Below the pieces are notes generated by a model. The model was not told where the DNA came from. It searched no databases and saw only the letters and a program-made list of their open reading frames with translations. A DNA stretch of 64,000 nt from Gimibacter soli (GTDB lineage: Bacteria > Pseudomonadota > Alphaproteobacteria > Sphingomonadales > Kordiimonadaceae), in assembly GCF_028463845.1 (NCBI RefSeq), contig NZ_CP116805.1, positions 620,001 to 684,000 of the forward strand. Direction: 5' to 3'. Below, piece after piece: positions 52,421 through 62,515 of the stretch; positions within the stretch are counted from its first letter, which is position 1; each line of letters starts with the position of its first letter. A program made the position numbers and the translations under genes.

Positions 52421-53308
52421 CTATCTGGCCGTTCTGGCCAGATAGATGCCGGCAAAGATGGCGAGTGCGCCGATACCCTGCAGGGCGCCGAGGGCTTCCC
52501 CGAACAGAATGAAGGCAAGGAGTGCCGCAACAACAGGCTGGATCAGCAATGTTGCCGCCCCGACCGCTGCCCGCACATGGGCAAGCCCGTAAACGATCAG
52601 CCCCTGCCCCAGAACGTGCGTGACGACGGCGAGGCCGACAAGCGGCCACCAGGCGGCAAGGCCCGTCGGCCACGTGGCGCCGTCTTCCATCATCGCAAGC
52701 GGGAAAAGGAACAGGCAGGTCGTCACGCTTGTCCCGATCATCACGGCGAGCGTGGAAATGCGCGTCCGGATCCGCGAGGTTGAAAGGATATAGCCCGCAT
52801 AGCCAACAGCCGCCGCGATGCCGAGGAGATCACCCGTGATATAGGCGGGGTTGAGCTCGGCATTCTGGCCGACGAGCATCCCCATGCCGGCAAGGCAAAG
52901 GGTGAGGCCACCGAGGAAGCGCCGCCCGAAGCGCTCGCCAAAGAACAGGAAACCCCCAAGCGAGGTGAAGACCACGGCAAGGTTGGCGAGGAGCGTTGCG
53001 TTCGCCACCGTCGTCTTCTGCACCGACCAGTGCCAGAAGCCGAGATCGATGGCGAGCCAAAGGCCAACCAGAAGCAGCGGGCCGAAATAGCGCAGCGTAT
53101 CCTGCACGGCCTGTCGCACTGCCGCCACGCCGCCGGTGGCGAACCCCCAGAGGAGGGCAGCGGGCAATGCCAGCGCCATGCGCCAGAAGGCGGCGGAGGC
53201 CGGGGTGACGGTTGAATAGCGCATCCAGATGGGCGCCGTGCCGATGGCGACCGCCCCTGCAATCAGCGCCAAAAAAGCTTTGCGGTCGAGATTGTTCGCG
53301 CTATCCAT
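52421..53308 (-). CDS. EamA-family (DMT) transporter
   Basis: The product is 295 aa with ten predicted transmembrane helices in two EamA repeats (first half starts FLALIAGAVAIGTAPIWMRYS; second half contains IAAAVGYAGYILSTSRIR). Members export metabolites, amino acids or drugs. The stop lies 4 bases from that of the methyltransferase gene, so the two are convergent. The ATG at 53308 is used, with GGAAC upstream. Confidence 0.87.
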   Translation of the reverse strand: MDSANNLDRKAFLALIAGAVAIGTAPIWMRYSTVTPASAAFWRMALALPAALLWGFATGGVAAVRQAVQDTLRYFGPLLLVGLWLAIDLGFWHWSVQKTTVANATLLANLAVVFTSLGGFLFFGERFGRRFLGGLTLCLAGMGMLVGQNAELNPAYITGDLLGIAAAVGYAGYILSTSRIRTRISTLAVMIGTSVTTCLFLFPLAMMEDGATWPTGLAAWWPLVGLAVVTHVLGQGLIVYGLAHVRAAVGAATLLIQPVVAALLAFILFGEALGALQGIGALAIFAGIYLARTAR

Positions 53309-53430
53309 ACAGGCAGTTCCCCGAGACCAAACAAACACGCCGGTATCACGGCAGTATGAACATCCGCAAGCCTTGAAAGTCGGGTGGCGTACGTCCATGA
53401 TCGGCGCCCGTAGAGGAAGAGGGACCCCCC

Positions 53431-55377
53431 ATGAGTGAAGAACTTGTCATTCCGGTGAAGCCAGCCGCGCGCGCCGTCACCCGCTGCACGGCCGAAGACT
53501 ATGAAGCGCGTTACAAGGCGTCGGTCGACGACCCGGAAGCCTTCTGGTTCGAGGAAGGCAAGCGTATCGACTGGGTGAAGCCTTACAGCCGCGCCAAGCA
53601 CACGAGCTTCGAGGGGCAGGTTTCGATCCGCTGGTACGAGGACGGCACGCTGAACGCGTCGGTCAACTGCATCGACCGCCACCTGCCATCGCGCGCCAGC
53701 GATACCGCGATTCTGTGGGAAGCCGACACGCCGGGCGACGTGCGCCGGATCAGCTATCAGGACCTGCATGACGAGGTCTGCCGCTTTGCCAATGTGATGA
53801 AAAAGCACGGCGTGACGAAGGGGGACCGGGTCACCATCTATATGCCGATGATCCCCGAGGCGGCCTTCGCGATGCTCGCCTGCGCGCGGATCGGCGCTGT
53901 GCATTCCGTGGTCTTCGGCGGCTTCTCGCCCGATGCGCTCGCTGGCCGGATCGAGGATTGCCGGTCGACCTTCGTGATCACGGCGGACGAGGGCGTGCGC
54001 GGCGGCAAGCATGTGCCGCTGAAATCGAATGTCGATAAGGCGCTCGGCAAGGTTTCGGGTGTCCGGAATGTGCTCGTCGTCAGGCATACCGGCGGCGAGA
54101 TCGGCTGGGTCGAGGGCCGTGATGTCTGGTATCATGTCGAAGCCAAAAAGGTGGACGCAACCTGCCCGCCCGCCGAGATGAGCGCCGAAGACCCGCTTTT
54201 CATCCTTTATACCTCAGGCTCCACGGGCAAACCGAAGGGCGTGCTGCACACCACAGGCGGCTATATGGTCTGGGCTTCGATGACCTTCGACTATGTTTTC
54301 GACTACAAGCCAGGCGAGCTCTTCTGGTGCACGGCCGATGTGGGCTGGGTGACCGGCCACAGTTATATCGTCTATGGCCCGCTTGCGATGGGCGCGACGA
54401 CCCTGATGTTTGAAGGCATCCCGACATGGCCCGATGCCGGTCGCTTCTGGGATGTGATCGAGCGCCACAAGGTGAATATCTTCTACACGGCGCCGACGGC
54501 CATACGCGCGCTGGAACGCCTTGGCGATGACTTCGTGACGAAATACGACCGCTCCAGCGTGCGGCTCCTGGGGTCGGTGGGTGAGCCCATCAACCCCGAA
54601 GCGTGGCTCTGGTATTATCGCACCGTGGGCGAGGAACGCTGCCCGATCGTCGATACATGGTGGCAAACCGAAACCGGCGGCGTGATGATCTCGCCTCTGC
54701 CGGGGGCGACCGACCTGAAACCGGGCTCGGCCTCGAAACCTTTCTTCGGCGTGCAGCCTGCCCTTGTGGACGGTGACGGCAAGTTCCTCGAAGGGGCGAC
54801 GTCCGGCAACCTTGTGATCAAGGACAGCTGGCCGGGGCAGGCGCGCACGGTTTACGGCGATCATGACCGCTTCATCCAGACCTATTTCTCCACCTACAAG
54901 GGGCTCTATTTCACCGGCGACGGCTGCCGCCGCGATGCGGACGGCTATTACTGGATCACGGGCCGGGTGGATGACGTGCTGAACGTTTCAGGCCACCGTC
55001 TGGGCACGGCGGAGATCGAATCGGCGCTTGTGGCCCACACCTGTGTCAGCGAAGCGGCGGTTGTCGGCTTCCCGCACGATATCAAGGGGCAGGGCATCTA
55101 TGCCTATGTCACCCCGCCCGTGGGCACTGAGCCCAGCGAGGAGCTGCGGAAAGCGCTTGTCCAGTGGGTGCGGCAGGAGATCGGCCCGGTGGCAACGCCC
55201 GATGTCATCCAGTTCGCGCCCGGCCTGCCGAAGACGCGTTCGGGCAAGATCATGCGCCGTATCCTTCGGAAGATTGCCGAAAATGACGTGTCGAACCTTG
55301 GCGATACCTCGACGCTCGCGGACCCGGGCGTGGTTGACGACCTGATCGCCAACCGGGTGACACCCAACAAGGGCTAA
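53431..55377 (+). CDS. acs: Acetyl-CoA synthetase (AMP-forming)
   Basis: The product is 648 aa, typical Acs length. It converts acetate, ATP and CoA to acetyl-CoA. Adenylate-forming motifs are [11 protein letters not shown], the [12 protein letters not shown] region and [11 protein letters not shown]. The C-terminal Lys606 in TRSGKIMRR is the residue acetylated in well-studied Acs proteins. AGGAAGAGGGA precedes the ATG. The gene stands alone and faces the histidine kinase gene. Confidence 0.96.
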   Translation: MSEELVIPVKPAARAVTRCTAEDYEARYKASVDDPEAFWFEEGKRIDWVKPYSRAKHTSFEGQVSIRWYEDGTLNASVNCIDRHLPSRASDTAILWEADTPGDVRRISYQDLHDEVCRFANVMKKHGVTKGDRVTIYMPMIPEAAFAMLACARIGAVHSVVFGGFSPDALAGRIEDCRSTFVITADEGVRGGKHVPLKSNVDKALGKVSGVRNVLVVRHTGGEIGWVEGRDVWYHVEAKKVDATCPPAEMSAEDPLFILYTSGSTGKPKGVLHTTGGYMVWASMTFDYVFDYKPGELFWCTADVGWVTGHSYIVYGPLAMGATTLMFEGIPTWPDAGRFWDVIERHKVNIFYTAPTAIRALERLGDDFVTKYDRSSVRLLGSVGEPINPEAWLWYYRTVGEERCPIVDTWWQTETGGVMISPLPGATDLKPGSASKPFFGVQPALVDGDGKFLEGATSGNLVIKDSWPGQARTVYGDHDRFIQTYFSTYKGLYFTGDGCRRDADGYYWITGRVDDVLNVSGHRLGTAEIESALVAHTCVSEAAVVGFPHDIKGQGIYAYVTPPVGTEPSEELRKALVQWVRQEIGPVATPDVIQFAPGLPKTRSGKIMRRILRKIAENDVSNLGDTSTLADPGVVDDLIANRVTPNKG

Positions 55378-55385
55378 GGGTCGCC

Positions 55386-57719
55386 TCAGATCATCTCACG
55401 GGCAGCTGGCGGCGCCGGTTTGCCCGTCGATTTGGCCGCCCCGCCTGTCAGCGCCTTGCTGATGGTGGCCGAGAGAAGCGACAGCTTGATCGGCTTCGAG
55501 ATATAGCCGTTCATCCCGGCTTCTTTCACCGACTTCTCCATCTCCGCCGAGGCATCGGCGGTGATGGCGATCACCGGCACGCCGGGGGCGAGGCCTTCCT
55601 CATGGCGGCGGCGATTGAATTCGAAGCCGGAGAAATCGGGCAGGTTGATATCGAGAAGAATGAGATCGACCCGGCGGCCACGCAAAAGGTCCAGCCCTTC
55701 GCCCGACGTGTTGGCGAAGATCAACGAGCACTCGGGGAAATTGGCAAAGATGCGCTCCATGATCCGCTGGTTGAGGATCATGTCTTCCACATAAAGGACG
55801 GTCTTGCCCTTGAGGACGAGCGGATCGAGCCATACGCCGGCAGGCGCTGCGGCGCGGACCGGTACGGCGGCTTCACGGGCCAGCGGCAGGGTGAACCAGA
55901 AGGTGCTGCCGACGCCGGGCACACTCGTGACCCCGATCCGGCCCTTCATCTGCTCGATCACCTTTTTGGAGAAGGCGAGGCCGATGCCCGAGCCTTCGAT
56001 GCCGGTCTGTTCGGCGCCTAGGCGGTTGAAAGGTTCCCAAAGCTCGTCGATCCGCTGCGGATCGATGCCACGGCCGGTATCGCGGATCTCGACATAAAGC
56101 CGGTCGTCCTCCATGCGGGCGAGCACGAAAATCTGGCCGCCGACACGGTTATATTTCACCGCGTTTGACAGGATATTGGTCATCACCTGCCGGGCACGCG
56201 TCGGATCGGTCCAGATGGGTGGCAGGGACTTCATATCGGTTTCGACGACGATATTTATGTCGGCCCGGCGGGCAAAATCGCCAACCATGGCGAGGCTGTC
56301 TTCAACAAGCGTGGCGACCGGCACCTGCTGCGGCGAGATCGACAGTTCGCCAACGTCAAGCTTGGCATATTCGAGCACCTCGTTCAGAAGCGACAGGAGA
56401 TGCTCGCCGCTCTTGATGATGTAATCGACCTGCTCCGAAAGCTCGCGGTCGTTCCTGATCTGCCGGGCCTCGCGCACCAGCTGCCCGAAGCCGAGCACGG
56501 CATTGAGCGGGGTGCGAAGTTCGTGGCTCATGGACGAGAGAAACACCGATTTCGCATGGTTTGCGGCCTCGGCCCGGTCGCGTGCGATCTTCAGGTGATG
56601 TTCCTGCTCGGCCGCGCGGTTCGAGGCGCGGGTGTTGAAATACATGAGGCCCAGAAGGAAGGTGAGGCTGGCGGCGGCAAGTGCCCGGATCATCGCGACG
56701 GCGAAATCAAGCCCTTCGAAGGCGCTTGCGGCATCCACTTCGGTGCCAAGCCCCATGCCGAGGCCGTGGTTCCATGTCCAGGCACCGATCACCCTCTCGC
56801 CCCGAATGTCCGTGTAAGGTGTCATGCTATAGGCACTGACCCCGCCGAGCGCGCTTTCCGCCATGCGGGTCAGCTTCGGCTTCTCGCCGGCCTTGCCGCT
56901 CGCGGGTTCGGTCATGCGCTGCCAGTTGATCCGCGCCCCCAAGGACGTGCCCTGATGGCTGCCAAGCGAATCGATGGCGGGATCGTTGAGGATCATGCCG
57001 CTGGCGTCGAAGGCATAATTGTGAAGCGCCGGCCCCTGCGCACCGGCGGCGAACAGCGGCAGGAAATCCTGTGCGGGATCGATCCGGGCCAAGAGGATGG
57101 CCACCACGCTCAGGTCATCGTCAAAGATCGGGGCGATGCCGAGGATATAATCGACATTCTGTTTGACCCGCCCGTCCAGATCGACCATTTCGCCGTCATG
57201 ATGCAGGGGATGCGTCACAGTTGTCGCGCCAGTCAGCGCCCGGGCGATCAGCCCCGGCAGGCGGTCTGTCACCGGGCTGGTGACGCCCAGAAGCCCGCGG
57301 TCGAGCGAGGCGATGCCGGTGCCATCCGGCGCCAGCACCTGGAAGCCGCTGTAACCGTAGATCGACAGCCACGGTGAAAGCTGCACGCGCAAGGCGCGCT
57401 GTTCGGGTGCTTCGGCCAGTTGCATGGCGAGGTCGGCACCCTCTTCGGCGTCTGCCTTGATCTGCAGAAGCGTGCGGACCGGCTGGCGGATGGCGGCGAG
57501 GGTGGAGATATTGACGAGGTTGCGTTCCTGTTCGCTGTACCAGCGTTCCACCCCGTCCTCGGTCTGGGCAAGCGTGGCTTCAATGGTGGCAAGCGTGCGT
57601 TCGTGCATTTTGGCGCGCAGCACGGTTTCAGCCACCAGCACCGCCAGGATCATCAGGAGGCTGACAAGGATATAGGCGATCGTACCGTGCCGGTTTTTTA
57701 TCGTCACACTGTCATCCAT
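55386..57719 (-). CDS. Hybrid sensor histidine kinase (Cache-like, HisKA, HATPase, REC)
   Basis: The product is 777 aa. It has two transmembrane helices (about 14-32 and 337-357) enclosing a periplasmic Cache-like sensor domain. In the cytoplasm follow a HisKA domain ([18 protein letters not shown], His at about 399), an HATPase domain ([30 protein letters not shown]) and a C-terminal receiver domain ([13 protein letters not shown], phospho-acceptor Asp). It receives an external signal and phosphorylates its own receiver, and then presumably a phosphotransfer protein elsewhere. Convergent with acs; no response-regulator gene is nearby. Confidence 0.9.
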   Translation of the reverse strand: MDDSVTIKNRHGTIAYILVSLLMILAVLVAETVLRAKMHERTLATIEATLAQTEDGVERWYSEQERNLVNISTLAAIRQPVRTLLQIKADAEEGADLAMQLAEAPEQRALRVQLSPWLSIYGYSGFQVLAPDGTGIASLDRGLLGVTSPVTDRLPGLIARALTGATTVTHPLHHDGEMVDLDGRVKQNVDYILGIAPIFDDDLSVVAILLARIDPAQDFLPLFAAGAQGPALHNYAFDASGMILNDPAIDSLGSHQGTSLGARINWQRMTEPASGKAGEKPKLTRMAESALGGVSAYSMTPYTDIRGERVIGAWTWNHGLGMGLGTEVDAASAFEGLDFAVAMIRALAAASLTFLLGLMYFNTRASNRAAEQEHHLKIARDRAEAANHAKSVFLSSMSHELRTPLNAVLGFGQLVREARQIRNDRELSEQVDYIIKSGEHLLSLLNEVLEYAKLDVGELSISPQQVPVATLVEDSLAMVGDFARRADINIVVETDMKSLPPIWTDPTRARQVMTNILSNAVKYNRVGGQIFVLARMEDDRLYVEIRDTGRGIDPQRIDELWEPFNRLGAEQTGIEGSGIGLAFSKKVIEQMKGRIGVTSVPGVGSTFWFTLPLAREAAVPVRAAAPAGVWLDPLVLKGKTVLYVEDMILNQRIMERIFANFPECSLIFANTSGEGLDLLRGRRVDLILLDINLPDFSGFEFNRRRHEEGLAPGVPVIAITADASAEMEKSVKEAGMNGYISKPIKLSLLSATISKALTGGAAKSTGKPAPPAAREMI

Positions 57720-57828
57720 AAACCGAAATCGCCTGTCTGTTCACGAGGATATGATGCCAAATTGTTTAACAAAAAGCAGTCTCTGCACCTATCGTGTCAA
57801 GCCGAACGCGAGGATACAAGGAACGAGA

Positions 57829-58509
57829 ATGATTACGCTTTATACAGCCGCAACGCCGAACGGTCACAAGGTTTCGATTGCGCTCGAGGAATTGGGTATC
57901 GACTATGAGTTGCGCCATCTCGATTTTAGCGCGAAGGAACAGAAGAGTCCCGAGTTCCTTAAAATCAATCCTAATGGCAGAATTCCGGCCATTGTGGACC
58001 ATGAGGCCGGCGATCTGACCATTTTCGAATCCGGCGCCATCCTTCTTTATCTTGCAGACAAATATGGCAAGTTGATAGCGCCCGAAGGCCCGGCGCGCTG
58101 GGCGGCCATCCAGTGGCTGATGTTCCAGATGGGCGGCGTTGGCCCCATGCAGGGGCAGGCGAACGTCTTCTTCCGCTATATGCCGGAGAAAATCCCGGTT
58201 GCTATCGACCGTTACCAGAATGAAACGCGCCGCCTGTATGAAGTGCTGAACACGCGGCTAGGGGAAGCCGACTATCTGGCCGGCAGCGACTATTCGATCG
58301 CCGATATCGCCACCTTCCCGTGGGTGAAGGTACATGACTGGGCCGGGGTGTCGGTCGACGGGCTGGAGCATCTGCAACGCTGGATCGCCGCGATTGATAC
58401 CCGCCCGGCGGTGCAGCGCGGGTTCCAGCGCCCGCCGCGCGCTGACCTGAAGGCCAAAGAGGAACAGGACAAATTTGCCAAGTCGGCGCAGGCAATTCTG
58501 CAGCGCTGA
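57829..58509 (+). CDS. Glutathione S-transferase (Ure2p/YfcG-like)
   Basis: The product is 226 aa. The N-terminal thioredoxin-like domain ([20 protein letters not shown], then [13 protein letters not shown] and [15 protein letters not shown]) and the helical C-terminal domain fit the nu/Ure2p-like class, several members of which act as disulfide-bond reductases. AAGGAACGAG precedes the ATG at 57829. The next gene follows after 22 bases on the same strand. Confidence 0.9.
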   Translation: MITLYTAATPNGHKVSIALEELGIDYELRHLDFSAKEQKSPEFLKINPNGRIPAIVDHEAGDLTIFESGAILLYLADKYGKLIAPEGPARWAAIQWLMFQMGGVGPMQGQANVFFRYMPEKIPVAIDRYQNETRRLYEVLNTRLGEADYLAGSDYSIADIATFPWVKVHDWAGVSVDGLEHLQRWIAAIDTRPAVQRGFQRPPRADLKAKEEQDKFAKSAQAILQR

Positions 58510-58531
58510 CGGTCAATACAAGGGGAAGAAC

Positions 58532-59350
58532 ATGAAAAAACTGATGATTGCGGCAGCGTTCCTGCTGTCCGGCGCCGCGTCGGCCACTGATATGAGCGTC
58601 GAATGGGCGGTGAACGAGAATCCGTGGCGTACGGCTGAAGAGAAGGTTCGTGACGCGGATCGCCATCCGGCTGAAACGCTCGCCTTCTTTGGCGTAACGC
58701 CGTCCTCGACCGTTGCCGAGGTCAATCCGGGCGGTGGCTGGTACAGCCGTATCCTCGCGCCGCTTGTGAAGGAAAAAGGCCGCTATGTGGGACTGGAGCA
58801 TAACCCTGCGGTCTATGCAGACGCCGGCAACTATGCGGCTGGTCTTGCCAAATACCCCGAAAAGTTTGCTGCCGCCAAGGACATGTACGGCGACAAGGCC
58901 GTTGCAGGCTTTATCCCGCTGCGCGGTGAAGCGGTCACAGCTCCCGGCAGTGTTGACGTGGTGATGGTGGTGCGCGCCATGCACAACTGGGCGCGGCGCG
59001 GCTTCATGGAAGAAGCCCTGAAGGATGTTCACGGCCTGTTGAAATCGGGCGGCGTTCTGGCGGTTGTCCAGCACCGCGCAGCGGAAGATGCCGCGGGCGA
59101 CTGGCAGGAGACCACCAAACAGGGCCGCTGGAAGCAGAGCGAGCTTGTCAAAGTGATCGAATCGCATGGTTTCAAGCTGGAAGCCGCGAGCGAGATCAAC
59201 GCCAACCCGCGTGACAAGAACGAATATCCGGCCGGTGTCTGGGCGCTGCCGCCCAACTATAACGGCGCTGATACCGACGAGGAAAAGGCGGCCCGCGATG
59301 CCATCGGCGAATCCGACCGCATGACGCTGAAGTTCGTGAAGGTCGGCTAA
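58532..59350 (+). CDS. COG4798-type methyltransferase-like protein with signal peptide
   Basis: The product is 272 aa. It starts MKKLMIAAAFLLSGAASATD, a clean Sec signal peptide. The mature part has a class I methyltransferase fold (VAEVNPGGGWYSRILAPLVKEKG, YVGLEHNP, VDVVMVVRAMHNW). The usual SAM-loop glycines are present as NPGGG. A secreted SAM-dependent enzyme is puzzling because SAM is not known in the periplasm. AAGGGGAAG precedes the ATG. It ends at a terminator. Confidence 0.82.
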   Translation: MKKLMIAAAFLLSGAASATDMSVEWAVNENPWRTAEEKVRDADRHPAETLAFFGVTPSSTVAEVNPGGGWYSRILAPLVKEKGRYVGLEHNPAVYADAGNYAAGLAKYPEKFAAAKDMYGDKAVAGFIPLRGEAVTAPGSVDVVMVVRAMHNWARRGFMEEALKDVHGLLKSGGVLAVVQHRAAEDAAGDWQETTKQGRWKQSELVKVIESHGFKLEAASEINANPRDKNEYPAGVWALPPNYNGADTDEEKAARDAIGESDRMTLKFVKVG

Positions 59351-59373
59351 AGCAGAATCCCCATCGGATTCGC

Positions 59374-59405
59374 AGGGCGGCGATTGCCGCCCTGTTGCTT
59401 TTTGG
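59374..59405 (+). terminator. Intrinsic terminator
   Basis: An 8-bp stem (AGGGCGGC / GCCGCCCT) with a 4-base loop is followed by GTTGCTTTTTGG, 24 bases after the methyltransferase-like gene stop. Confidence 0.75.
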
Positions 59406-59453
59406 GGCATGATGCGGGAAGCGGCGGACGGGGTCGCACAAGCGAGGGACGGG

Positions 59454-59990
59454 ATGGGAAACCTTTTTCTTCTGAGACACGCCAAATCCGACTGGGGCGA
59501 TGCGAGCCTTGCGGATTTCGACAGGCCAATCAATGCGCGCGGTCAGGCCGCTGCCGACATGATGGGCCGCTATCTGAAGGATGAGGGGATCGTGCCCGAT
59601 CTGGTGCTGGTATCGTCGGCGGTGCGCACCCGTCAGACGATCGACCGGGTGATGGACGCCGCCGGCGCCAACTGGGCGGTCCAGTATGACGATGCCCTGT
59701 ATCTTGCCGACCCGATCACCATCTTTGCCGCCATCCATGCCGTGCCTGACGGGGTGAAGACCCTGATGATCGTGGGCCACAATCCGGGGCTAGAGGAAAC
59801 AGCAAGGCGCCTCGCGGGCCGTGCACCGCACGAGCTTCTGTACCGCCTCCGCGAAAAATATCCGACCGCGACCCTCGCCGGGTTTGAGACGAAGGTGCCC
59901 TGGCACAGGCTGGCACCCGCCCATTCGCTGCTCACCCGGCTTGTCCGTCCGGCAGACCTCAGCCCGGTTGCTGATCGCGGCGCACTATAA
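59454..59990 (+). CDS. SixA-like histidine phosphatase
   Basis: The product is 178 aa. The phosphohistidine-phosphatase signature is LLRHAKSDW (RHxK form, typical of SixA) at the N terminus, followed by SSAVRTRQT and VGHNPGLEE with the second catalytic histidine. SixA removes phosphate from phosphotransfer-protein histidines such as ArcB or PTS proteins. GAGGGAC precedes the ATG. Confidence 0.88.
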   Translation: MGNLFLLRHAKSDWGDASLADFDRPINARGQAAADMMGRYLKDEGIVPDLVLVSSAVRTRQTIDRVMDAAGANWAVQYDDALYLADPITIFAAIHAVPDGVKTLMIVGHNPGLEETARRLAGRAPHELLYRLREKYPTATLAGFETKVPWHRLAPAHSLLTRLVRPADLSPVADRGAL

Positions 59991-60079
59991 CCATCGATCA
60001 GCCGCGCCGTCTGCCCTAACGCCTTGCTCCGAAATCTGTTATACTGGCGTTTAGTGGGGGTTGAGAGTGGAGGGTTGAT

Positions 60080-60622
60080 ATGAGCATCTTCGAATCACCA
60101 ATCAGCCGCACGCGGCTTTCAAGGGTTTCGGGCGTCCTCGCGGCAGCCATGGTTTGGGCCGGTCTTTCCATGCCGGTTTCGGCCCATGTCATTGACGTGG
60201 TGCTGGCGCCATCGTCGCTTCTGACCAAGGGGAACGAAGCCGTTACGCTTGGCAACAGCGAAAGCGCCCGGGACTATTATCGCACCGCGCTCCGGTCCAA
60301 TCTGAACGACAGGCAGCGCTCGCTTGCCCACAATGGCATGTGCGTTTCCTTCATCATGGAAGAACGCTGGAGTGAAGCGATGGTGGAATGCGACCGGGCA
60401 ATCCGGCTGCGCCCCAACAACTGGCGCTTCTACAACAACCGCGGCAACATCTTCCTGGAGCAGGGTGACTTCGCAAAGGCGCGTGCTGAATATGAGCGCG
60501 GGCTCGATATCGCGCCTGAGGCAGAGATTATCGTCCGGAACATGTTGATCGTGGAACTGCGCGAGAATGCCAAAGGTGGCAACGCGGATGTCCGCCTGAC
60601 GCCGGCCCAGCGCTATTTGTGA
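60080..60622 (+). CDS. Secreted TPR protein
   Basis: The product is 180 aa. A signal peptide (LAAAMVWAGLSMPVSAHV) precedes about three tetratricopeptide units (WSEAMVECDRAIRLRPNNWRFYNNRGNIFL, then GDFAKARAEYERGLDIAPEAE). Probably a periplasmic scaffold; the partner is unknown. The GGTTGA before the ATG is a weak SD. Confidence 0.78.
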   Translation: MSIFESPISRTRLSRVSGVLAAAMVWAGLSMPVSAHVIDVVLAPSSLLTKGNEAVTLGNSESARDYYRTALRSNLNDRQRSLAHNGMCVSFIMEERWSEAMVECDRAIRLRPNNWRFYNNRGNIFLEQGDFAKARAEYERGLDIAPEAEIIVRNMLIVELRENAKGGNADVRLTPAQRYL

Positions 60623-60716
60623 CGGTTCACAGCACTTTCCTCACGGCTCGTCGCGCCCGGACTTTACCCCTTGCCGCGCAAGGTGTTATGAGGAACAGGT
60701 CGATCAGGGCGGAGCC

Positions 60717-61388
60717 GTGCGGTTGAAAAGGGTTTCTCGGATTGCCGGAATGGTGATGGCGCTGGCGCTTGCCGCTTGCGACGTTCCCGCACGCCCGGCC
60801 GCCGGCCCCAATGCCGAGGTCGGCACCCGCGCAATGATCAGCCGCCACGGGCAGGAGCTGGTTGCTGTTGTTACCCGCGTGCAGGACAAGCTGGTTACCA
60901 CCGAATTCCAGTGGCGCGGCGAACTGATGGCGGCGCGCAATCTTTACCGCGGCCTTTATCCCGTCAGCGGCACCGAATATGGCTACCAGTTCGAACTTGA
61001 TTTCGATGACGCGCTCCTTGAGCGCCTTTTCCCCCTGAAGGTCGGCAACGAAACCTCGTTCGGCGGCAATCTGAAGCTTATCGACCAGGGCAACGCCATC
61101 GACGTGTGGGTGCATATGGTGGTGACGGATGAACGCACGGTCGACCTGCCGTCGGGCTCTTACCCCGTTTTCGTGGTGGAAGTCACCAGCCGCTACGGCG
61201 ATGGCCGCGACGCCAAGACCAAGCTCAACACGCTCTATTTCTCGCCCGAGCTTTCGATGGTCCTCAAATCCGTGATGCGCGAAGACGGTCGCCAGACCTA
61301 TTGGCGGGTCGTTTCCATCGACAAGCGCGGCGGCAGCGTCCAGCCGACCCCTGCCCAGCAGCGCAATTCCGGCACGGTGATGATTTAG
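60717..61388 (+). CDS. Putative lipoprotein
   Basis: The product is 223 aa, starting with GTG (GGCGGAG upstream). The lipobox is LAAC (MVMALALAACD, Cys21). The rest has mainly beta-strand character (FELDFDDALLERLFPLKVGNE, then TVDLPSGSYPVFVVEVTSRYG) and no family I can name. It may be a surface- or periplasm-facing envelope protein. Its stop overlaps the stop of the convergent Rieske gene by three bases. Confidence 0.72.
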   Translation: MRLKRVSRIAGMVMALALAACDVPARPAAGPNAEVGTRAMISRHGQELVAVVTRVQDKLVTTEFQWRGELMAARNLYRGLYPVSGTEYGYQFELDFDDALLERLFPLKVGNETSFGGNLKLIDQGNAIDVWVHMVVTDERTVDLPSGSYPVFVVEVTSRYGDGRDAKTKLNTLYFSPELSMVLKSVMREDGRQTYWRVVSIDKRGGSVQPTPAQQRNSGTVMI

Positions 61389-61765
61389 ACCGTGTAAACC
61401 CCGCCGTCCCTGATCTCGTGGGCGACGGGGCGCAGCGACTGGCCCTTGCAGGGGCCGAGCGTGCAATAGCCGTCCTCGATACGGAAGCGGGCGCCGTGGG
61501 TGCGGCAGATGAGATGCGCGCCCGTAAGGTCCATGAAACGATCGTCAAAAAGATTGAGCGGCGTGCCGGCGTGCGGGCAGCGGTTCTCGTAAACGCCGAT
61601 CACATCGCCGACTTTCTGCACGAAGACGCGGACCAGAAACTGGTCTTCCCTGAAGCTGATATCTTTGCCGCCATGGGCCGGCAGGTCGGCGATGACGGCA
61701 AGCAGCGTGCCCGGCGGCGGCCCGCCCGGCAGATCATCCAGATAAAGCGCGGGAAGCGGGCTCAA
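61385..61765 (-). CDS. Rieske [2Fe-2S] domain protein
   Basis: The product is about 126 aa. The Rieske cluster motif is CPHAGTPL and, 17 residues later, CRTHGARF (C-x-H ... C-x2-H). It is a stand-alone ferredoxin-like Rieske protein with an unusual Pro/Gly-rich N-terminal stretch. The start is uncertain: TTG at 61765 with GAGGCAG upstream is preferred, TTG at 61789 would overlap the EVE gene. No ring-hydroxylating oxygenase gene lies close by. Confidence 0.8.
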   Translation of the reverse strand: MSPLPALYLDDLPGGPPPGTLLAVIADLPAHGGKDISFREDQFLVRVFVQKVGDVIGVYENRCPHAGTPLNLFDDRFMDLTGAHLICRTHGARFRIEDGYCTLGPCKGQSLRPVAHEIRDGGVYTV

Positions 61766-61775
61766 GGGAACTGCC

Positions 61776-62183
61776 TCAAAGCCCGCCAAGCTTCAGGAAA
61801 AGCGCAGCCGCGGCGTCGTCAATGGGCATCACCGAAAGACGCGACTGTTTGACAAGCGCCAGATGCTCGAACCGCGCATCGGCCTTGATGGCGGCAAGCG
61901 TCAGCGGCGTTTTGAACCGGGTGCCGGCTTCCATATCAACGAGCACGAAACGGCCTTTTTCGTCCTCGGGGTCGCCGTACGGCCCTTTGGCGACGCGGGC
62001 CGTGCCGACAACGGCCTTTTCCTTGCCGGTATGATAGAAGAATACATCGTCGCCTTCCGCCATCGCCGCCATATGCTTCTGGGCCTGAAAGTTGCGCACG
62101 CCTGTCCACGGGCTTGGGCCTGCCTTCGCCTGATCGTCGAAGGACCATTCCTCGGGTTCGGTTTTGACCAGCCACCAGCTCAT
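61776..62183 (-). CDS. EVE-domain protein
   Basis: The product is 135 aa. It starts MSWWLVKTEPEEWSFDDQ and has GVRNFQAQKHMAAMAEGDDVFFYHTGKEK, matching the THYN1-like EVE domain that in some cases binds modified bases in DNA or RNA. No restriction genes are nearby. It forms a compact minus-strand unit with the YciI-like gene upstream (10-base gap) and the Rieske gene downstream. Confidence 0.9.
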   Translation of the reverse strand: MSWWLVKTEPEEWSFDDQAKAGPSPWTGVRNFQAQKHMAAMAEGDDVFFYHTGKEKAVVGTARVAKGPYGDPEDEKGRFVLVDMEAGTRFKTPLTLAAIKADARFEHLALVKQSRLSVMPIDDAAAALFLKLGGL

Positions 62184-62193
62184 GGCGCGATCC

Positions 62194-62496
62194 TCAGCTT
62201 GCTGCCGGAACCCATTCGCCGAGAACACCCTTCCAGGGGCGGATCTCGACGCGCTCGAAAAGGCCGGCGCTTGAATAGGGGTCATTGTCAGCGAACAGCT
62301 TCACCGCGCCTTCGCTTGCCGCATCGATCACGATGAGGCTGCCAACGGGATGCGGGTCATCGCCGGGGCTGAGGAGCGGGCCGGCTACCTTCACGCGGTT
62401 GCCCGCGTCCTTCAGGTAACGCAGGTGGGCCGGGCGGGTCTCGGCGCGGATGGCGCTTGAGCCGGGCTTGTCGTAGCACAGAACCATGAACAGCAT
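62194..62496 (-). CDS. YciI-family protein
   Basis: The product is 100 aa. The family's conserved His and Asp residues are in RPAHLRYLKDAG and FADNDPYSSAGLF. The fold is ferredoxin-like; function is mostly unknown, with a dehydrochlorination role shown for one TftG protein. AAGGAG precedes the ATG at 62496. It is 19 bases after gpsA on the same strand. Confidence 0.88.
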   Translation of the reverse strand: MLFMVLCYDKPGSSAIRAETRPAHLRYLKDAGNRVKVAGPLLSPGDDPHPVGSLIVIDAASEGAVKLFADNDPYSSAGLFERVEIRPWKGVLGEWVPAAS

Positions 62497-62515
62497 GGGG
62501 TGTCTCCTTGGCTGG

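Noticed and set aside
61385-61765. Rieske protein as part of a ring-hydroxylating dioxygenase
   Set aside because: No catalytic alpha/beta subunit or reductase is adjacent; its neighbours are EVE, YciI and gpsA.
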